The notes below the pieces were generated by a model. That model did no database searches. It had not been told where the DNA came from and was given only the letters and a program-made list of their open reading frames with translations. Shown here piece after piece: positions 53,872 through 63,032 of a DNA stretch of 64,000 nucleotides (position 1 is the stretch's first letter; each line of letters begins with the position of its first letter). This stretch comes from Occallatibacter riparius. GTDB taxonomy: Bacteria > Acidobacteriota > Terriglobia > Terriglobales > Acidobacteriaceae. Location: the NCBI RefSeq assembly GCF_025264625.1, contig NZ_CP093313.1:1860001-1924000 (forward strand), written 5' to 3'. Both the position numbers and the translations under genes were made by a program.

Positions 53872-53888
53872 GCAGCAGGACCGACGAA

Positions 53889-55985
53889 CTAACGAGTGGC
53901 TGCAGCTTTCACCAGCTTCTCGAGGTCGGGTAGGAATACATATTTGACGAGCGCGGAGGGCTTTTGGACGTCAGCGAGGAGGGACGTTTGCTGGTCGGCC
54001 CATCCGGCGGGTGGGGCGGTGTGGTTTTCGAGGTAGGCGAGCGACTCGAGGCCAGCGCGGGCGAGCTGGCCGAGCTGGTGGGCGCGGTCGGCGGCGTCGT
54101 TGAGGCGCGATGAGCGCTGGCAGAGGGCCTGGAGGGATGGGCTTGCTTCCTGCCAGGACTCGAAACGGTGGCGTAGGCGCATGGCAGCGAGCGCCGCTTC
54201 AGGCGAGTGAGGAGTGCTGAGCAGGGTGTTGACGTCGCGGGCGATCTGCTGGCGGGCGGGCGGATCGGCTACGACGGAGTCGACGAGGCGGTTGAGGGAC
54301 TGGAAGGCGTCGGTGTGCTGGGTGTCTTCGCGGTCGCCGAAGCTGACCGGCTCAAGGACGGAGGCGAAGGTGTCTAGCGCTTCGGGATCGGTGGAGCCGG
54401 CGAGGCTGCGGCGAAGCGTTTTGGGTCCGATGATGTGCCGGATGCCGACTTCTTCAAGCTCGAGGGAAACGGCGCGCATGCGGCGGTACATGTCGGGAAC
54501 GTCGCGGTCGGACTGCGGGGACCAGAAGCGTTCGGCGATAGCGAGGGAGCGTGGCCAGATACGGGAGTCGATGGTTGAGGGGTTGATCTGCTCGGCCCAC
54601 ATGCAGATTTCGCCGCCGAGGATGAGCTTCTGCTGATCGGGGGTGAGCTTGGTGTCGGACGGGACGACGTCGGCGAGGAACATCTGTTCGGCCGTGTCCT
54701 GGTGGTCGAGGTAATAAGGCGTGGAGAGCATGCCGGTGTAGCCTTGGACGGCAGCGGCGGAGAGGGATTCGAGGCCGCGCCAGCTCTGGATCATGATGTC
54801 CTTGGGGAGGCCGGGGGTGAGGATCTCGTCCCAGCCGACCATCTTTTTGTGGTGCTTGGCGAGGATGGGCAGAAGGCGCTGGTTGAAGTAGGTCTGCAGC
54901 TCAGCGGTGGTCTTGAAGCCCTTCTTGTCCATGAAGGCCTTGATGCGGGGGTTGGCAAGCCAGGCCTTGCCTTCGGTTTCGTCGCCACCGACGTGGTAGT
55001 AGTCGTCGGGGAAGATTTCACCCATTTCGCCGACGAAGGTGTCGATGAACTTGTAGGTCTTTTCGTTGGAGGGATCGAGTTCGGCGCGCGGATCTTCGTA
55101 CGAGAGGTGCACGGTTTTGATGTCTTCGCCGGAGCCGTATTCGGGATAGGCAAGCACTTCAGAGGTGCTGTGGCCGGGCATGTCGAACTCAGGAATGACG
55201 CGGATGCCGCGGGCACGGGCGTAAGCGACGACTTCACGCATCTCGTCCTGGGTGTAGAAGAGGCCGCCGGAAGCGGTTTCAGTGAGCTTGGGGAATTTCT
55301 TGCTTTCGGCGCGGAAGCCTTCGTCATCGCTGAGGTGCCAGTGGAAGACGTTGAGCTTGGCGATGGCCATCGCGTCGAGGGTGCGCTCGACTTCATCAAC
55401 GGGCTCGAAGTGGCGGACGACGTCGACGAGCATGCCGCGCCAGCGGAAGCGCGGGGTGTCGTCGATGGTGACGGCGGGGACCTGGCAGCCGCCGTTCTCC
55501 ATATTGACGAGCTGGAGGAAGGTCTCGAGGCCGTGCATGGCGCCGAGGTCGTTGGCGGCGGTGAGGGTGGCGCCCTGGGGGGTGACGCTCAGCTTGTAGC
55601 TCTCGTCCTCGTCGAGGTTCTGGATGGCCGCGCCGGGGCCGGCGACCTGGAGCGTGAGCAGGTTGGAAGCGCCGGCTGCTGCGTCGTGCTGCATGCGGCG
55701 GATGCCGCCGCAACGGTAGTCGAGACGGGCGAGGAAGCGGTCGAGTGCGGCGTCGAGGCGTGGGTCGTGATTGCCGGTGAATCCAGCATGGAAGTGCGCA
55801 TTAAGGCTCAACGAACCCTGGCCGGTCTGGACGGAGCTGGGCAGAGGCATCAGGCGGAGGGGCTGAGCGGAAGGTGCAGGCGGCTGTGCGTTTGCCGCGG
55901 CGGCAAAGGCGAGGAGGGCGAGGCTGGCGATGGTGGGCGCGACAAATGAAGGCCGGATGAGCAGGGATTTTTTCTTCGAATTCAA
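53889..55985 (-). CDS. Exported GH20 beta-N-acetylhexosaminidase
   Basis: 698 residues with a signal peptide (basic start, hydrophobic FVAPTIASLALLAFAAAANA). An N-terminal GH20b-type domain (about 40-170) precedes the TIM barrel (about 175-520). The substrate-assisted catalytic pair is D335-E336 in YYHVGGDETEGK; other GH20 blocks are FRWRGMLVDVVRHFEPVDEV, FHWHLSDDEGFRAESKKFP and IPEFDMPGHS. The C-terminal 170 residues are helical. It releases terminal GlcNAc or GalNAc from chitin fragments, glycans or peptidoglycan. The SIS-domain NagB-II-like enzyme at 38883 could act downstream. Two inverted repeats in its upstream region may be operators. Confidence 0.93.
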   Translation of the reverse strand: MNSKKKSLLIRPSFVAPTIASLALLAFAAAANAQPPAPSAQPLRLMPLPSSVQTGQGSLSLNAHFHAGFTGNHDPRLDAALDRFLARLDYRCGGIRRMQHDAAAGASNLLTLQVAGPGAAIQNLDEDESYKLSVTPQGATLTAANDLGAMHGLETFLQLVNMENGGCQVPAVTIDDTPRFRWRGMLVDVVRHFEPVDEVERTLDAMAIAKLNVFHWHLSDDEGFRAESKKFPKLTETASGGLFYTQDEMREVVAYARARGIRVIPEFDMPGHSTSEVLAYPEYGSGEDIKTVHLSYEDPRAELDPSNEKTYKFIDTFVGEMGEIFPDDYYHVGGDETEGKAWLANPRIKAFMDKKGFKTTAELQTYFNQRLLPILAKHHKKMVGWDEILTPGLPKDIMIQSWRGLESLSAAAVQGYTGMLSTPYYLDHQDTAEQMFLADVVPSDTKLTPDQQKLILGGEICMWAEQINPSTIDSRIWPRSLAIAERFWSPQSDRDVPDMYRRMRAVSLELEEVGIRHIIGPKTLRRSLAGSTDPEALDTFASVLEPVSFGDREDTQHTDAFQSLNRLVDSVVADPPARQQIARDVNTLLSTPHSPEAALAAMRLRHRFESWQEASPSLQALCQRSSRLNDAADRAHQLGQLARAGLESLAYLENHTAPPAGWADQQTSLLADVQKPSALVKYVFLPDLEKLVKAAATR

Positions 55986-56186
55986 TTCACACCTCGAGCA
56001 GCGGATGAGCGGGACTCAGCCACACCATTAAGGGGGTCCAGAGTTTGGCAAGGCAACTGCTCAGCAGATCATACTCTTGGAAAGTGATCAAATTGAAGGG
56101 ACTTTTTGCTGGAAGGGCTGGCGGGGTGTAGCAGCTTCTCGAACGCGTTTGAAGAAGGTCCCCCCAATTATCGGGAGTCTTCATGG

Positions 56187-56243
56187 ATATCACATTTGTC
56201 TTGTGATATATAGGCTTGTTTTGGCGTCTGGAGAGGCCAAAAC
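56187..56243. promoter_or_regulatory. Two operator-like inverted repeats
   Basis: ATATCACA-N7-TGTGATAT (56187-56209) and GTTTTGGC-N10-GCCAAAAC (56218-56225/56236-56243) are both perfect 8+8 dyads, separated by 8 bp, about 200-260 bp upstream of the GH20 start. They are typical of dimeric repressor or activator sites. No regulator gene is adjacent. Confidence 0.45.
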
Positions 56244-56379
56244 TTGGTTAGAGAACGGTTCAAGTGTTATCCAAGGCCCAAAGTGGTTAAATCGAGCAAA
56301 TACGGTGACATAGCTATCGTTTCGCGCCACTTGTATTCGATATTTTGTTCATTTGATCTACAAACGATCATTTTCACCC

Positions 56380-56408
56380 TTGCCAACTTATGACTTTCGT
56401 CCTATTGT
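56380..56408 (+). promoter_or_regulatory. Promoter of the second TonB-dependent receptor gene
   Basis: TTGCCA (56380-56385), 17-bp spacer, TATTGT (56403-56408). Same spacing and identical -10 as the first receptor promoter. Predicted start near 56415, giving a leader of about 278 nt. Confidence 0.55.
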
Positions 56409-56418
56409 TCCAAGACAT

Positions 56419-56443
56419 GAGGCCGCGCGGCCTCAGTCCACGC
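56419..56443 (+). promoter_or_regulatory. Leader hairpin and shared motif of the second receptor gene
   Basis: GAGGCC-GCGC-GGCCTC (56419-56434) is a perfect 6-bp hairpin. Its 3' arm starts GGCCTCAGTCCACGC (56429-56443), which matches 14 of 15 bases at 9689-9703. Position relative to the -10 is similar in both (21 and 29 bp). Confidence 0.4.
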
Positions 56444-56692
56444 AGGCGCAGATACGAATAGAGCGCCTGGGGGATGGATGTCAGGAAGAAGGCACGGCCT
56501 GGCTGAACACTTCTGGAGTCCCCTGATGCAGCAAGTTTTTTCCTCCCGGGTTCTGCGGCAGGCCTCTGAAGGCTGGATCGAGAACTCACCAGTTCCACAA
56601 TCCTGGTGAACTTTGAGCGACGTTGGTTCGCTCGTGACCTATCCCTCAAGCGAAAAATTCTCTGAAAGATACAAGACGAGAGGAGAAGTGCG

Positions 56693-59600
56693 GTGGCAAA
56701 TAATCAGTTCAAAAAATGCACTGATCATAGATGTAGTGAGGCTCCTGCCCGGTTGAGGCGCTGGGTGGTGATTGCGAGCGTATTGGCGATGGTGCTGGCG
56801 CTTGGCGCGCGATGGGGTGCGGCGCAGGAACTCTCCGCGACCCTGAGCGGAACGGTGACGGACGCGACGGGTGCGGTGATTCCGCACGCGACGGTGACGG
56901 TGACGGCGAACGGCGTGAACGGGGCGCAGCGCGTTGTGACGGCGGATGACTCGGGCAACTATGTGGTGACCACGCTGCCGGCCGGCACTTATACGGTGAG
57001 CGTGGCCTCAAATGGGTTCGCCAAATGGGAAGCCAAGAGCGTTGTGCTGAATGTGGCCGAGAAGCGCGGGCTGAACATCCAGTTGAAGCCGGGCGCAGAG
57101 AGCGCGACGGTGACGGTAGAAGCCAACTCGGTGTCGGTGGATACGGAGACTGCGGCGCAGGCCGGCACGATTACCGGCGAGCAGATTGAAGGGCTGGAGC
57201 TGGCGGGACGCAACTTCCAGCAGTTGGTGACGCTGCAGCCGGGCGTTGTGAACCAGATGGGCGATGAGACGGGCGCGGGCAACACTGCGATGTCAGTGAA
57301 CGGCGCTCGCACTACGGCGAACAACTGGACGATTGACGGCGCGGACATCAACGACTCGGGTTCGAACGGCACGGTGATCAATGCGCCGAACGTGGACGCG
57401 ATTCAGGAATTCACGCTGCAGCGCGGCAACTACGATGCAGGCTACGGGCGTTCGGGAGGCGGGCAGATCCTGGTGGCGACCAAGTCGGGCACCAGCACGT
57501 TCCACGGCAACGCCTACGAATTTGTGCGCAACACGGCGCTGGACGCGAATGAGTGGTTCAACAAGCGCGCGCAGGTTGCGAACGGGGAGCCGAATAAGAA
57601 TCCGGTGAACCACCACAACGTTTACGGATTCACGATCGGCGGACCGGTCTTCATTCCGAAGCTTTACAACACGAACAAGACGAAGACGTTCTTCTTCTAT
57701 TCAGAAGAGTGGCGGAAGCAGAGCACGCCGGGCGGCGACTCGATGCCGGCGGCAAGCCAGGACATGCTGGCCGGCAAGGTTGCGGGGAAATTTACGGGCG
57801 GCGCGCCGGGCTGCACGACGTATGATGCGGCGACGGACACGACGACGATTTCGCCGAGCTGCTACAGCGCGAACTCGAAGGTGTATCTGGATAACGTGTT
57901 CAGCAAGTATCCCGCGAACGACGGCGCGAACTACACGTTCGCCTACTCGGCGCAGAACAACTTCCGCGACGACATTGTGCGTGTGGATCACTACTTCAAC
58001 GAGAAGATCCACTTTTATGCGCGCTATATGAATGACGACATGCCTGTGGACAATCCCGAAGGCCTTTGGGCGGGCAGCAACTATCCGGGGCTTGTGGACA
58101 CGCTGGTGAACTCGCCGGGCAAGAACGTGGTGGGCAACCTGACGTGGGCGATCAATCCGAAGGTGGTGAACGAGTTCGAGTTTGTGTGGTCGCAGGGCAC
58201 GTACTTCTCGGCGATCAAGAGCGGGCAGTTTGCTACTTCATCGACGGTGAACAGCGCGCTGACGAACCAGTGGGAGCCTGATCCCTATGGCAAGGTTCCA
58301 GCGATCAGCATTACGGGCGTGACGGGCTTCAACGCGGGCTCGGCTCCGTGGAATGAACGGAACCTTGATCGCACGTACTTCGACAACCTGGCGATCAATC
58401 TTGGCAAGCACACGGTGCGTTTCGGCTTCCAGATTCAGCAGATGGTGAAGACGGAAAACGCGGTGAACGGCGAGCCGAATTTCAGCTTCAACTCGTGGGG
58501 CGACTTCCTGGTGGGCAATGTGGCGTCGTTTACGCAGACGCTGCCTGATATTGTTCCCGACCTGCATTTCACCAACAGCGAGATCTATGCGCAGGACGAC
58601 TGGAAGGTTACGCCGCGGCTGACGTTGAACCTGGGACTGCGGTGGAGCCGACTGCCTTCCGTCACGGATGTGAAGAACACGCTGTCGAACTTCGATCCGG
58701 ATCTCTACAGCGCGAAGCTATCGCCGCAGATCAACACCAACTCGGCTTACACCGATCCGAATGCGGGCAACTTTGTTCCGGGGCAGAGCGTGAGCGGGAT
58801 GGAGCTGCTGCCGGCGACTTACACGAACGGCATCATCTTCCCGAAGGGTGAAGCATGCAGCCACGCGCAGTCGATTGCACCGATGGTGTCGTGCTCGCCG
58901 TTCGGCGCTTATGTCAACCCGAACTATAACGCTAACTTTGCGCCGCGGCTTGGTTTCTCGTACAACCTCGACGGCAAAGGGACGACGGTGGTTCGCGGAG
59001 GCTTCGGCATCTTCTACGACCGCGTGCTGAACGGCATCTGGGAACAGAACGCCTTTGGCAACCCGCCGCTGGCGCAGCGCACGACGATTGTGAACGGCGC
59101 CTTCGACAACATCAAGGGCGGAGCGACGGCAGTGTCGTATGGACCGAATGGAATTACGGCGACGGGCGATCCGACGTTCAAGGTTCCCAACTATGCGAAC
59201 TACAACCTGAGCGTGCAGCGGCAGCTAATTCCGAGCACGGTTCTGGAAGTGGCGTATGTGGGCAACCAGGCGCGGCACCTGCTGGGCCAGTTTGACAAGA
59301 ACCAGCCGCGGGTAGCGGATCGATTGGCGGCGGGGCCGACGGTGAGCGTGAATGCGATTCGTCCGTACCTGGGCTACGCGGGGATCAACTCGCGCGCGCC
59401 GTTCTTCACCAACAACTACAACTCGCTGCAGGTGAGCTTGAATCACCGTTCGCACGGGCTGCAGGCGGGTGTGGCTTACACCTACTCGAAGGATTTGTCG
59501 ACGCAGTCGACGGACCGCAGCGAGCAGGCGACCAACTCGTACGACTTCATGATGGACTACGGTCCGTCGACCTACAACACGCCGCACATCTTCACGGCGA

Positions 59601-60109
59601 ACTATGTGTATGACCTGCCTTGGTTCAAGGGCCAGCAGGGCTTCACGGGCCGTGTGCTGGGCGGATGGCAGGTCTCGGGGATCACGCAGTTTGTCTCGGG
59701 ATCGAACTTCTCGCTGAGCCAGCCGCGCGACCCGTGGGATCCGGATGGTGTGAACGTGGGCATCGGGTTGGGCGCGACGCGTCCGGACCAGATTGCCAAG
59801 GTGCACATGCCGAAGAAGGTGGATGCGTGGTTCACGAAGGAGTCGTTTGCGCCGGCGGTTTACCACTTCGGCAGCGAGAGCAAGGGCAGCCTGCTTGGCC
59901 CCGGCTACAACAACTGGGATCTGGCGGCAATCAAGAACATCAAGCTCGTGGAGCGGTTGAACTTCCAGCTTCGCGGCGAGTTCTTCAACGCGTTTAACCA
60001 CGAGAGCTTCTCGTCCGTGGATACGTCAACGGCGGACGGCAGCTTTGGACAGGTGACTGCGGGCCACTCGCCGCGGCGCATTCAGCTGGGTGCGAAGCTG
60101 AATTTCTAA
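56693..60109 (+). CDS. TonB-dependent receptor with carboxypeptidase regulatory-like domain (Oar-like)
   Basis: 1138 residues from GTG 56693, with AGGAGA six bases upstream. The signal peptide follows a basic, polar start of about 20 residues (hydrophobic VVIASVLAMVLALGARWGAAQ). Carboxypeptidase-regulatory-like domain (about 45-130: SGTVTDATGAVIPHATVTVT), plug (about 140-280, with NNWTIDGADINDSGSNG) and beta-barrel ending in LGAKLNF with terminal F. Imports unknown large substrates across the outer membrane. Monocistronic: promoter 56380-56408 and terminator 60154-60186. It is divergent from the GH20 gene, which raises the possibility of shared induction by amino-sugar polymers. Confidence 0.9.
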   Translation: MANNQFKKCTDHRCSEAPARLRRWVVIASVLAMVLALGARWGAAQELSATLSGTVTDATGAVIPHATVTVTANGVNGAQRVVTADDSGNYVVTTLPAGTYTVSVASNGFAKWEAKSVVLNVAEKRGLNIQLKPGAESATVTVEANSVSVDTETAAQAGTITGEQIEGLELAGRNFQQLVTLQPGVVNQMGDETGAGNTAMSVNGARTTANNWTIDGADINDSGSNGTVINAPNVDAIQEFTLQRGNYDAGYGRSGGGQILVATKSGTSTFHGNAYEFVRNTALDANEWFNKRAQVANGEPNKNPVNHHNVYGFTIGGPVFIPKLYNTNKTKTFFFYSEEWRKQSTPGGDSMPAASQDMLAGKVAGKFTGGAPGCTTYDAATDTTTISPSCYSANSKVYLDNVFSKYPANDGANYTFAYSAQNNFRDDIVRVDHYFNEKIHFYARYMNDDMPVDNPEGLWAGSNYPGLVDTLVNSPGKNVVGNLTWAINPKVVNEFEFVWSQGTYFSAIKSGQFATSSTVNSALTNQWEPDPYGKVPAISITGVTGFNAGSAPWNERNLDRTYFDNLAINLGKHTVRFGFQIQQMVKTENAVNGEPNFSFNSWGDFLVGNVASFTQTLPDIVPDLHFTNSEIYAQDDWKVTPRLTLNLGLRWSRLPSVTDVKNTLSNFDPDLYSAKLSPQINTNSAYTDPNAGNFVPGQSVSGMELLPATYTNGIIFPKGEACSHAQSIAPMVSCSPFGAYVNPNYNANFAPRLGFSYNLDGKGTTVVRGGFGIFYDRVLNGIWEQNAFGNPPLAQRTTIVNGAFDNIKGGATAVSYGPNGITATGDPTFKVPNYANYNLSVQRQLIPSTVLEVAYVGNQARHLLGQFDKNQPRVADRLAAGPTVSVNAIRPYLGYAGINSRAPFFTNNYNSLQVSLNHRSHGLQAGVAYTYSKDLSTQSTDRSEQATNSYDFMMDYGPSTYNTPHIFTANYVYDLPWFKGQQGFTGRVLGGWQVSGITQFVSGSNFSLSQPRDPWDPDGVNVGIGLGATRPDQIAKVHMPKKVDAWFTKESFAPAVYHFGSESKGSLLGPGYNNWDLAAIKNIKLVERLNFQLRGEFFNAFNHESFSSVDTSTADGSFGQVTAGHSPRRIQLGAKLNF

Positions 60110-60153
60110 CTGAGTCTCAGGTGTAGCGGTCTCATGTGGCCTGAGTTCCTGAA

Positions 60154-60186
60154 GGGCCGGAACGTTTGTTCCGGCCCGATTTTTTT
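60154..60186 (+). terminator. Rho-independent terminator of the second TonB-dependent receptor gene
   Basis: GGGCCGGAAC (60154-60163) pairs perfectly with GTTCCGGCCC (60168-60177), loop GTTT, followed by GATTTTTTT (60178-60186). It begins 45 bp after the stop codon. Confidence 0.9.
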
Positions 60187-60328
60187 GGGGACGTAGATGT
60201 TCAATTTGTGCGGTGTTGGTGGATTAACAATATTCATTCGCTCTTGCGATGCGTTCGTGAAATGGTGGTGCGTTTGCAGGTTTGGACAGAGGCACTTCCG
60301 CGTGGGCGGTGAGACATCTAATTGCGAC

Positions 60329-60799
60329 CTAAGGACAGCCAGAAGGCTCATCGGCGTCCAGAAGAACTTGACCTCCAAACTCGCGAACATCTTTGATAAC
60401 TCGATTGCCGTCTGCAACGAGTACACCGTCCACAGATCGTAACGTGTACCTTCCTTCATGGCCGAAGCTTGAGAAGACGTTGTACTCAACATTGACGAGG
60501 CTTCTACCCGATTCCTTTACGCGAGAAGACAGTACCGGCGACTGGAAGGCCGTATAGCAGTAGCTCCTTCCTATCTTGCGATAGAGGACAGTTGGAGCCG
60601 GATCGCCATCTAATTCTGCACCGACATCACCCCACGGTGCTTTTCCATTGAAGGCCACACTCATCTCATATTTTCGAACTGAGACCCGAAACCAATTCAA
60701 TCGAAGAATCGAAATCGCGGCGATAAGAATTAACGATGCCGTGACAGCGAATATGAAAATATTCCTGCGGCGGGGCCGGGTTGATCCGTCTGCATTCAT
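60329..60799 (-). CDS. Single-span membrane-anchored hypothetical protein
   Basis: 156 residues from ATG 60799, chosen because AGGAT lies nine bases upstream and the N-terminus then has a short basic start (MNADGSTRPRRRN) and one membrane helix (IFIFAVTASLILIAAISILRL). The longer open frame upstream translates intergenic repeat-like sequence. The C-terminal 115 residues look like a small soluble beta-rich domain (VSVRKYEMSVAFNGKAPWG, VLYRKIGRSYCYTAFQSPVL, GRYTLRSVDGVLVADGNRV). No family recognised. It converges on the receptor gene terminator. Confidence 0.5.
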   Translation of the reverse strand: MNADGSTRPRRRNIFIFAVTASLILIAAISILRLNWFRVSVRKYEMSVAFNGKAPWGDVGAELDGDPAPTVLYRKIGRSYCYTAFQSPVLSSRVKESGRSLVNVEYNVFSSFGHEGRYTLRSVDGVLVADGNRVIKDVREFGGQVLLDADEPSGCP

Positions 60800-61123
60800 T
60801 TGTTGAATATCCTGATAAGAGTAAGCGTTACGGTTGAGCCGCACGAGTCTTGAGCATTCTGGTCGGATGGTCGCCAACTCGGAAGTGATGCTCGCTTGGA
60901 GATCGCCAGATGCAACCGCAGATCCCTCCGCTCCGGTCGGGATGACAGCTCTGTGGGGGAGCGAGCCGTTATTTTTAAAAGCGGAGTTCTGCTCTGACGA
61001 ATGCCTACCTCGAACCCAGTGCGCGGAATGCAACCTGGAAAGGAGTTAAAGATCTGTGCAGCGAGCGGGGAATCGATGATTCTCAAACACGAGTGAAACG
61101 GCGTATCCTCGTCACAATCTTTT
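60800..61123. other. Intergenic region with repeat-like sequence
   Basis: 324 bp between divergent genes. At 60919-60947 the text GCAGATCCCTCCGCTCCGGT continuing into CGGGATGAC resembles, from memory, a widespread acidobacterial intergenic repeat. No other feature recognised. Confidence 0.4.
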
Positions 61124-62736
61124 ATGCGAATGCTAACGCACGCCCTTCCCGCGACGTTCCTGCTCTCTGTCCTCACTTTCGCGACCCCGCTTCTTTCTGG
61201 AGCGGAAATGCCCCGCGTTGAAAAGACCGCGGCCGGTTCTTATCAGTTACTGGTCGATGGTCATCCATATCTGATCCTCGGTGCGCAGGTCAGAAACTCA
61301 TCCGGCTGGCCGGGCGAACTCGACCGCGCGTGGCCTCTCTACAAGCAACTTCACGCGAACACTGCCGAGATTCCCGTTTACTGGGAAGTCATCGAGCCAC
61401 AGCCGGGCCACTTCGACTTCACCTCGGTAGACCGCATCCTCGCAGGTGCGCGCCAGAACAACCTGCACGTAATCCTTCTTTGGTTCGCCACGTGGAAGAA
61501 CGGCGAAATGGACTACGCCCCGCAATGGGTGAAAGAAGACACCACGCGCTACCCTCGCATGCGCAACCGCGCCGGAGAACAGATCCGCGTTCTTGCCCCC
61601 ATCGCGGAAGCCACCCGCAATGCCGACGCCAGGGCCTTCGCCGCCCTGATGCACCATCTCAAAGAAGTAGACTCCGATCAGCACACCGTCCTTATGATGC
61701 AGGTTGAAAACGAGCCGGGCTCGCTCGAAAGCGATCGCGACTACTCCGCCGAAGCCAACAAGCTCTTTGCCGCGCCGGTCCCAGAAAAGATTACCCAGGC
61801 TCTCAAGAAAAAATCCGGCAACTGGACCGAAGCCTTCGGTCCAGAAGAAGCTCCAGAAGCCTTTCAGGCCTACTACATCTCCGCCTACATCAATGCGGTG
61901 GCGGCCGCGGGCAAGGTTGAGTATCCGCTTCCGATGTACGTGAACACGTGGCTGCGCGAGCGCAAGAACTTTGAGCGGCCCGGTGAAGCCTACCCTAGCG
62001 GCGGAGCCACCTCCAATGTTCTCGACCTGTGGAAAGCCAACACCCCATCGCTCGATGCCATCGCCCCGGATAATTACGTCCTTGACTACTCTGGATATCG
62101 CGACATTCTCCACAAGTACGGCCGCCCTGACAACCCGCTCTTCGTTCCCGAAACCATCTTCGGGCCGATGGCCGCTCGCTACTTCTTCTACGCTCTTGAA
62201 GCGCACTCGCTCTCCTTCGCTCCGTTCGGCATCGATGCCCAAGTTCCCCCCGAGTACGGGATCAAGCAGGAGGAGCTCTTCTCGGGCCTCGCCGCCGACT
62301 TCCATCTCATCGCTGCCGCCGTCTCTGAAATTGCCGAACTTCAGCAGAAGAATGCGATCAAGTGGCCGTCGAAGAAGACCAGATCACCGACCTCCGACTC
62401 ACTTTCAGTCAGTTTGAATCCGTAGTCACCTTCGGAACTCCCAGACCCAGCTACGGAGGTCTCTTCGGAAGCGGCAACAAGAACAGGACCGGTCGTGCCA
62501 TGGTGGCCGAACTCGGTCCGGACGAGTTCCTCATCTGCGGCTTCGACGCGCTGATCAACTTCCGTCCCAACCGCGGCTCCGAACTTCGCAAGGCCCAGTT
62601 CCTCTCCGCTGAAGAAGGCGAGTTCGTCGACGGCAAGTGGCAGTCCAGGCGCCTCATCAACGGCGATGAGACTTTTTTCGGGATCTCATTCCCCTCCGAA
62701 GGCAAGTGGGTCAAAGTGAAGCTGAAAGCCTACTGA
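61124..62736 (+). pseudogene. GH35-like/DUF5597 beta-galactosidase-type gene with one frameshift
   Basis: The first frame (61124-62425) gives a signal peptide and a TIM-barrel glycoside hydrolase: LVDGHPYLILGAQVRNSSGW, TAEIPVYWEVIEPQPGHFDF, MMQVENEPGS with the acid/base glutamate, and ETIFGPMAARYFFYALEAHS. The second frame (about 62362-62736) continues with VAVEEDQITDLRLTFSQFE and a complete C-terminal DUF5597-like domain. Restoring one G at 62361-62365 (AAGTGG to AAGGTGG) would join them as NAIKVAVEEDQ, so a single-base deletion is the simplest explanation. Total about 537 residues when repaired, a normal length. It may be a true pseudogene or a sequence error. Expected role: exported beta-galactosidase-like hydrolase. 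Confidence 0.8.
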
Positions 62737-62880
62737 AGAGAGAGCCGACTTGAGGAGGCTGCTGGTTTGCGGCCGGGCGGCTTGGTCGCAGGCTTCTCTT
62801 GCGCATGAACAAAGAGGGTGGGCTTCGCGCCGCCCCTTGTATCTCTGAATGAGCGGCAGTTTCGGTGAGACTGTTGCAGT

Positions 62881-63032
62881 GGGGGAGCCGAGGCATCGGC
62901 TCCCCCGCGGGCGGGCGGCTCCCGTACGTCCCCAGGTGATCGCTCACCGTCCCGGAGCATAGGGACCGCTGCCCAAGTCACGTACGACCGAACAGTCGCA
63001 CGATCTCATTCGAACATACAAGGCAGGTTATC
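62881..63032 (+). ncRNA. Candidate IS110 bridge-RNA region
   Basis: The leader before the IS110 transposase folds well: GGGGGAGCCGA-GGCA-TCGGCTCCCCC (62881-62906, perfect 11-bp stem); then CGTACGT (62923-62929) pairs with ACGTACG (62980-62986), enclosing two further hairpins, GGTGA/TCACC (62935-62948) and GTCCC/GGGAC (62949-62966). IS110-group elements encode a structured guide (bridge) RNA upstream of the transposase. The element's left end and any guide loops cannot be fixed from one copy. Confidence 0.35.

Larger units (their letters stand above)
53213..53888. other. Intergenic region rich in hairpins and repeats
   Basis: 676 bp. Near the 173-residue gene it has three strong stems: 53288-53297/53307-53316 (10 bp, CCCCGGTCCC), 53357-53365/53373-53381 (9 bp, CCTGTCGCC) and 53402-53426 (about 10 bp with one mismatch). 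Further on are two terminator hairpins (53471-53505 and 53841-53871), two tandem copies of the 39-bp repeat, and text around 53795-53815 (CCCCTTCGGGAATGACAG) resembling a common acidobacterial intergenic repeat. No credible gene. Confidence 0.55.
55986..56692. other. Divergent regulatory region between GH20 and the second TonB-dependent receptor
   Basis: 707 bp, AT-richer than its surroundings, without a credible gene. It holds two 8-bp inverted repeats (56187-56209 and 56218-56243), a promoter (56380-56408) and a long leader with a hairpin (56419-56434) and the motif shared with the first receptor gene (56429-56443). Confidence 0.6.

Noticed and set aside
54702..55949. 415-codon plus-strand frame rich in G, V, E and D
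   Set aside because: Antisense to the GH20 gene with its D335-E336 catalytic pair.
60800..61033. Longer N-terminus of the 60329-60799 protein
   Set aside because: The extension (VIPTGAEGSAV...) translates intergenic repeat-like DNA; ATG 60799 has a ribosome-binding site and gives a normal membrane-anchor start.
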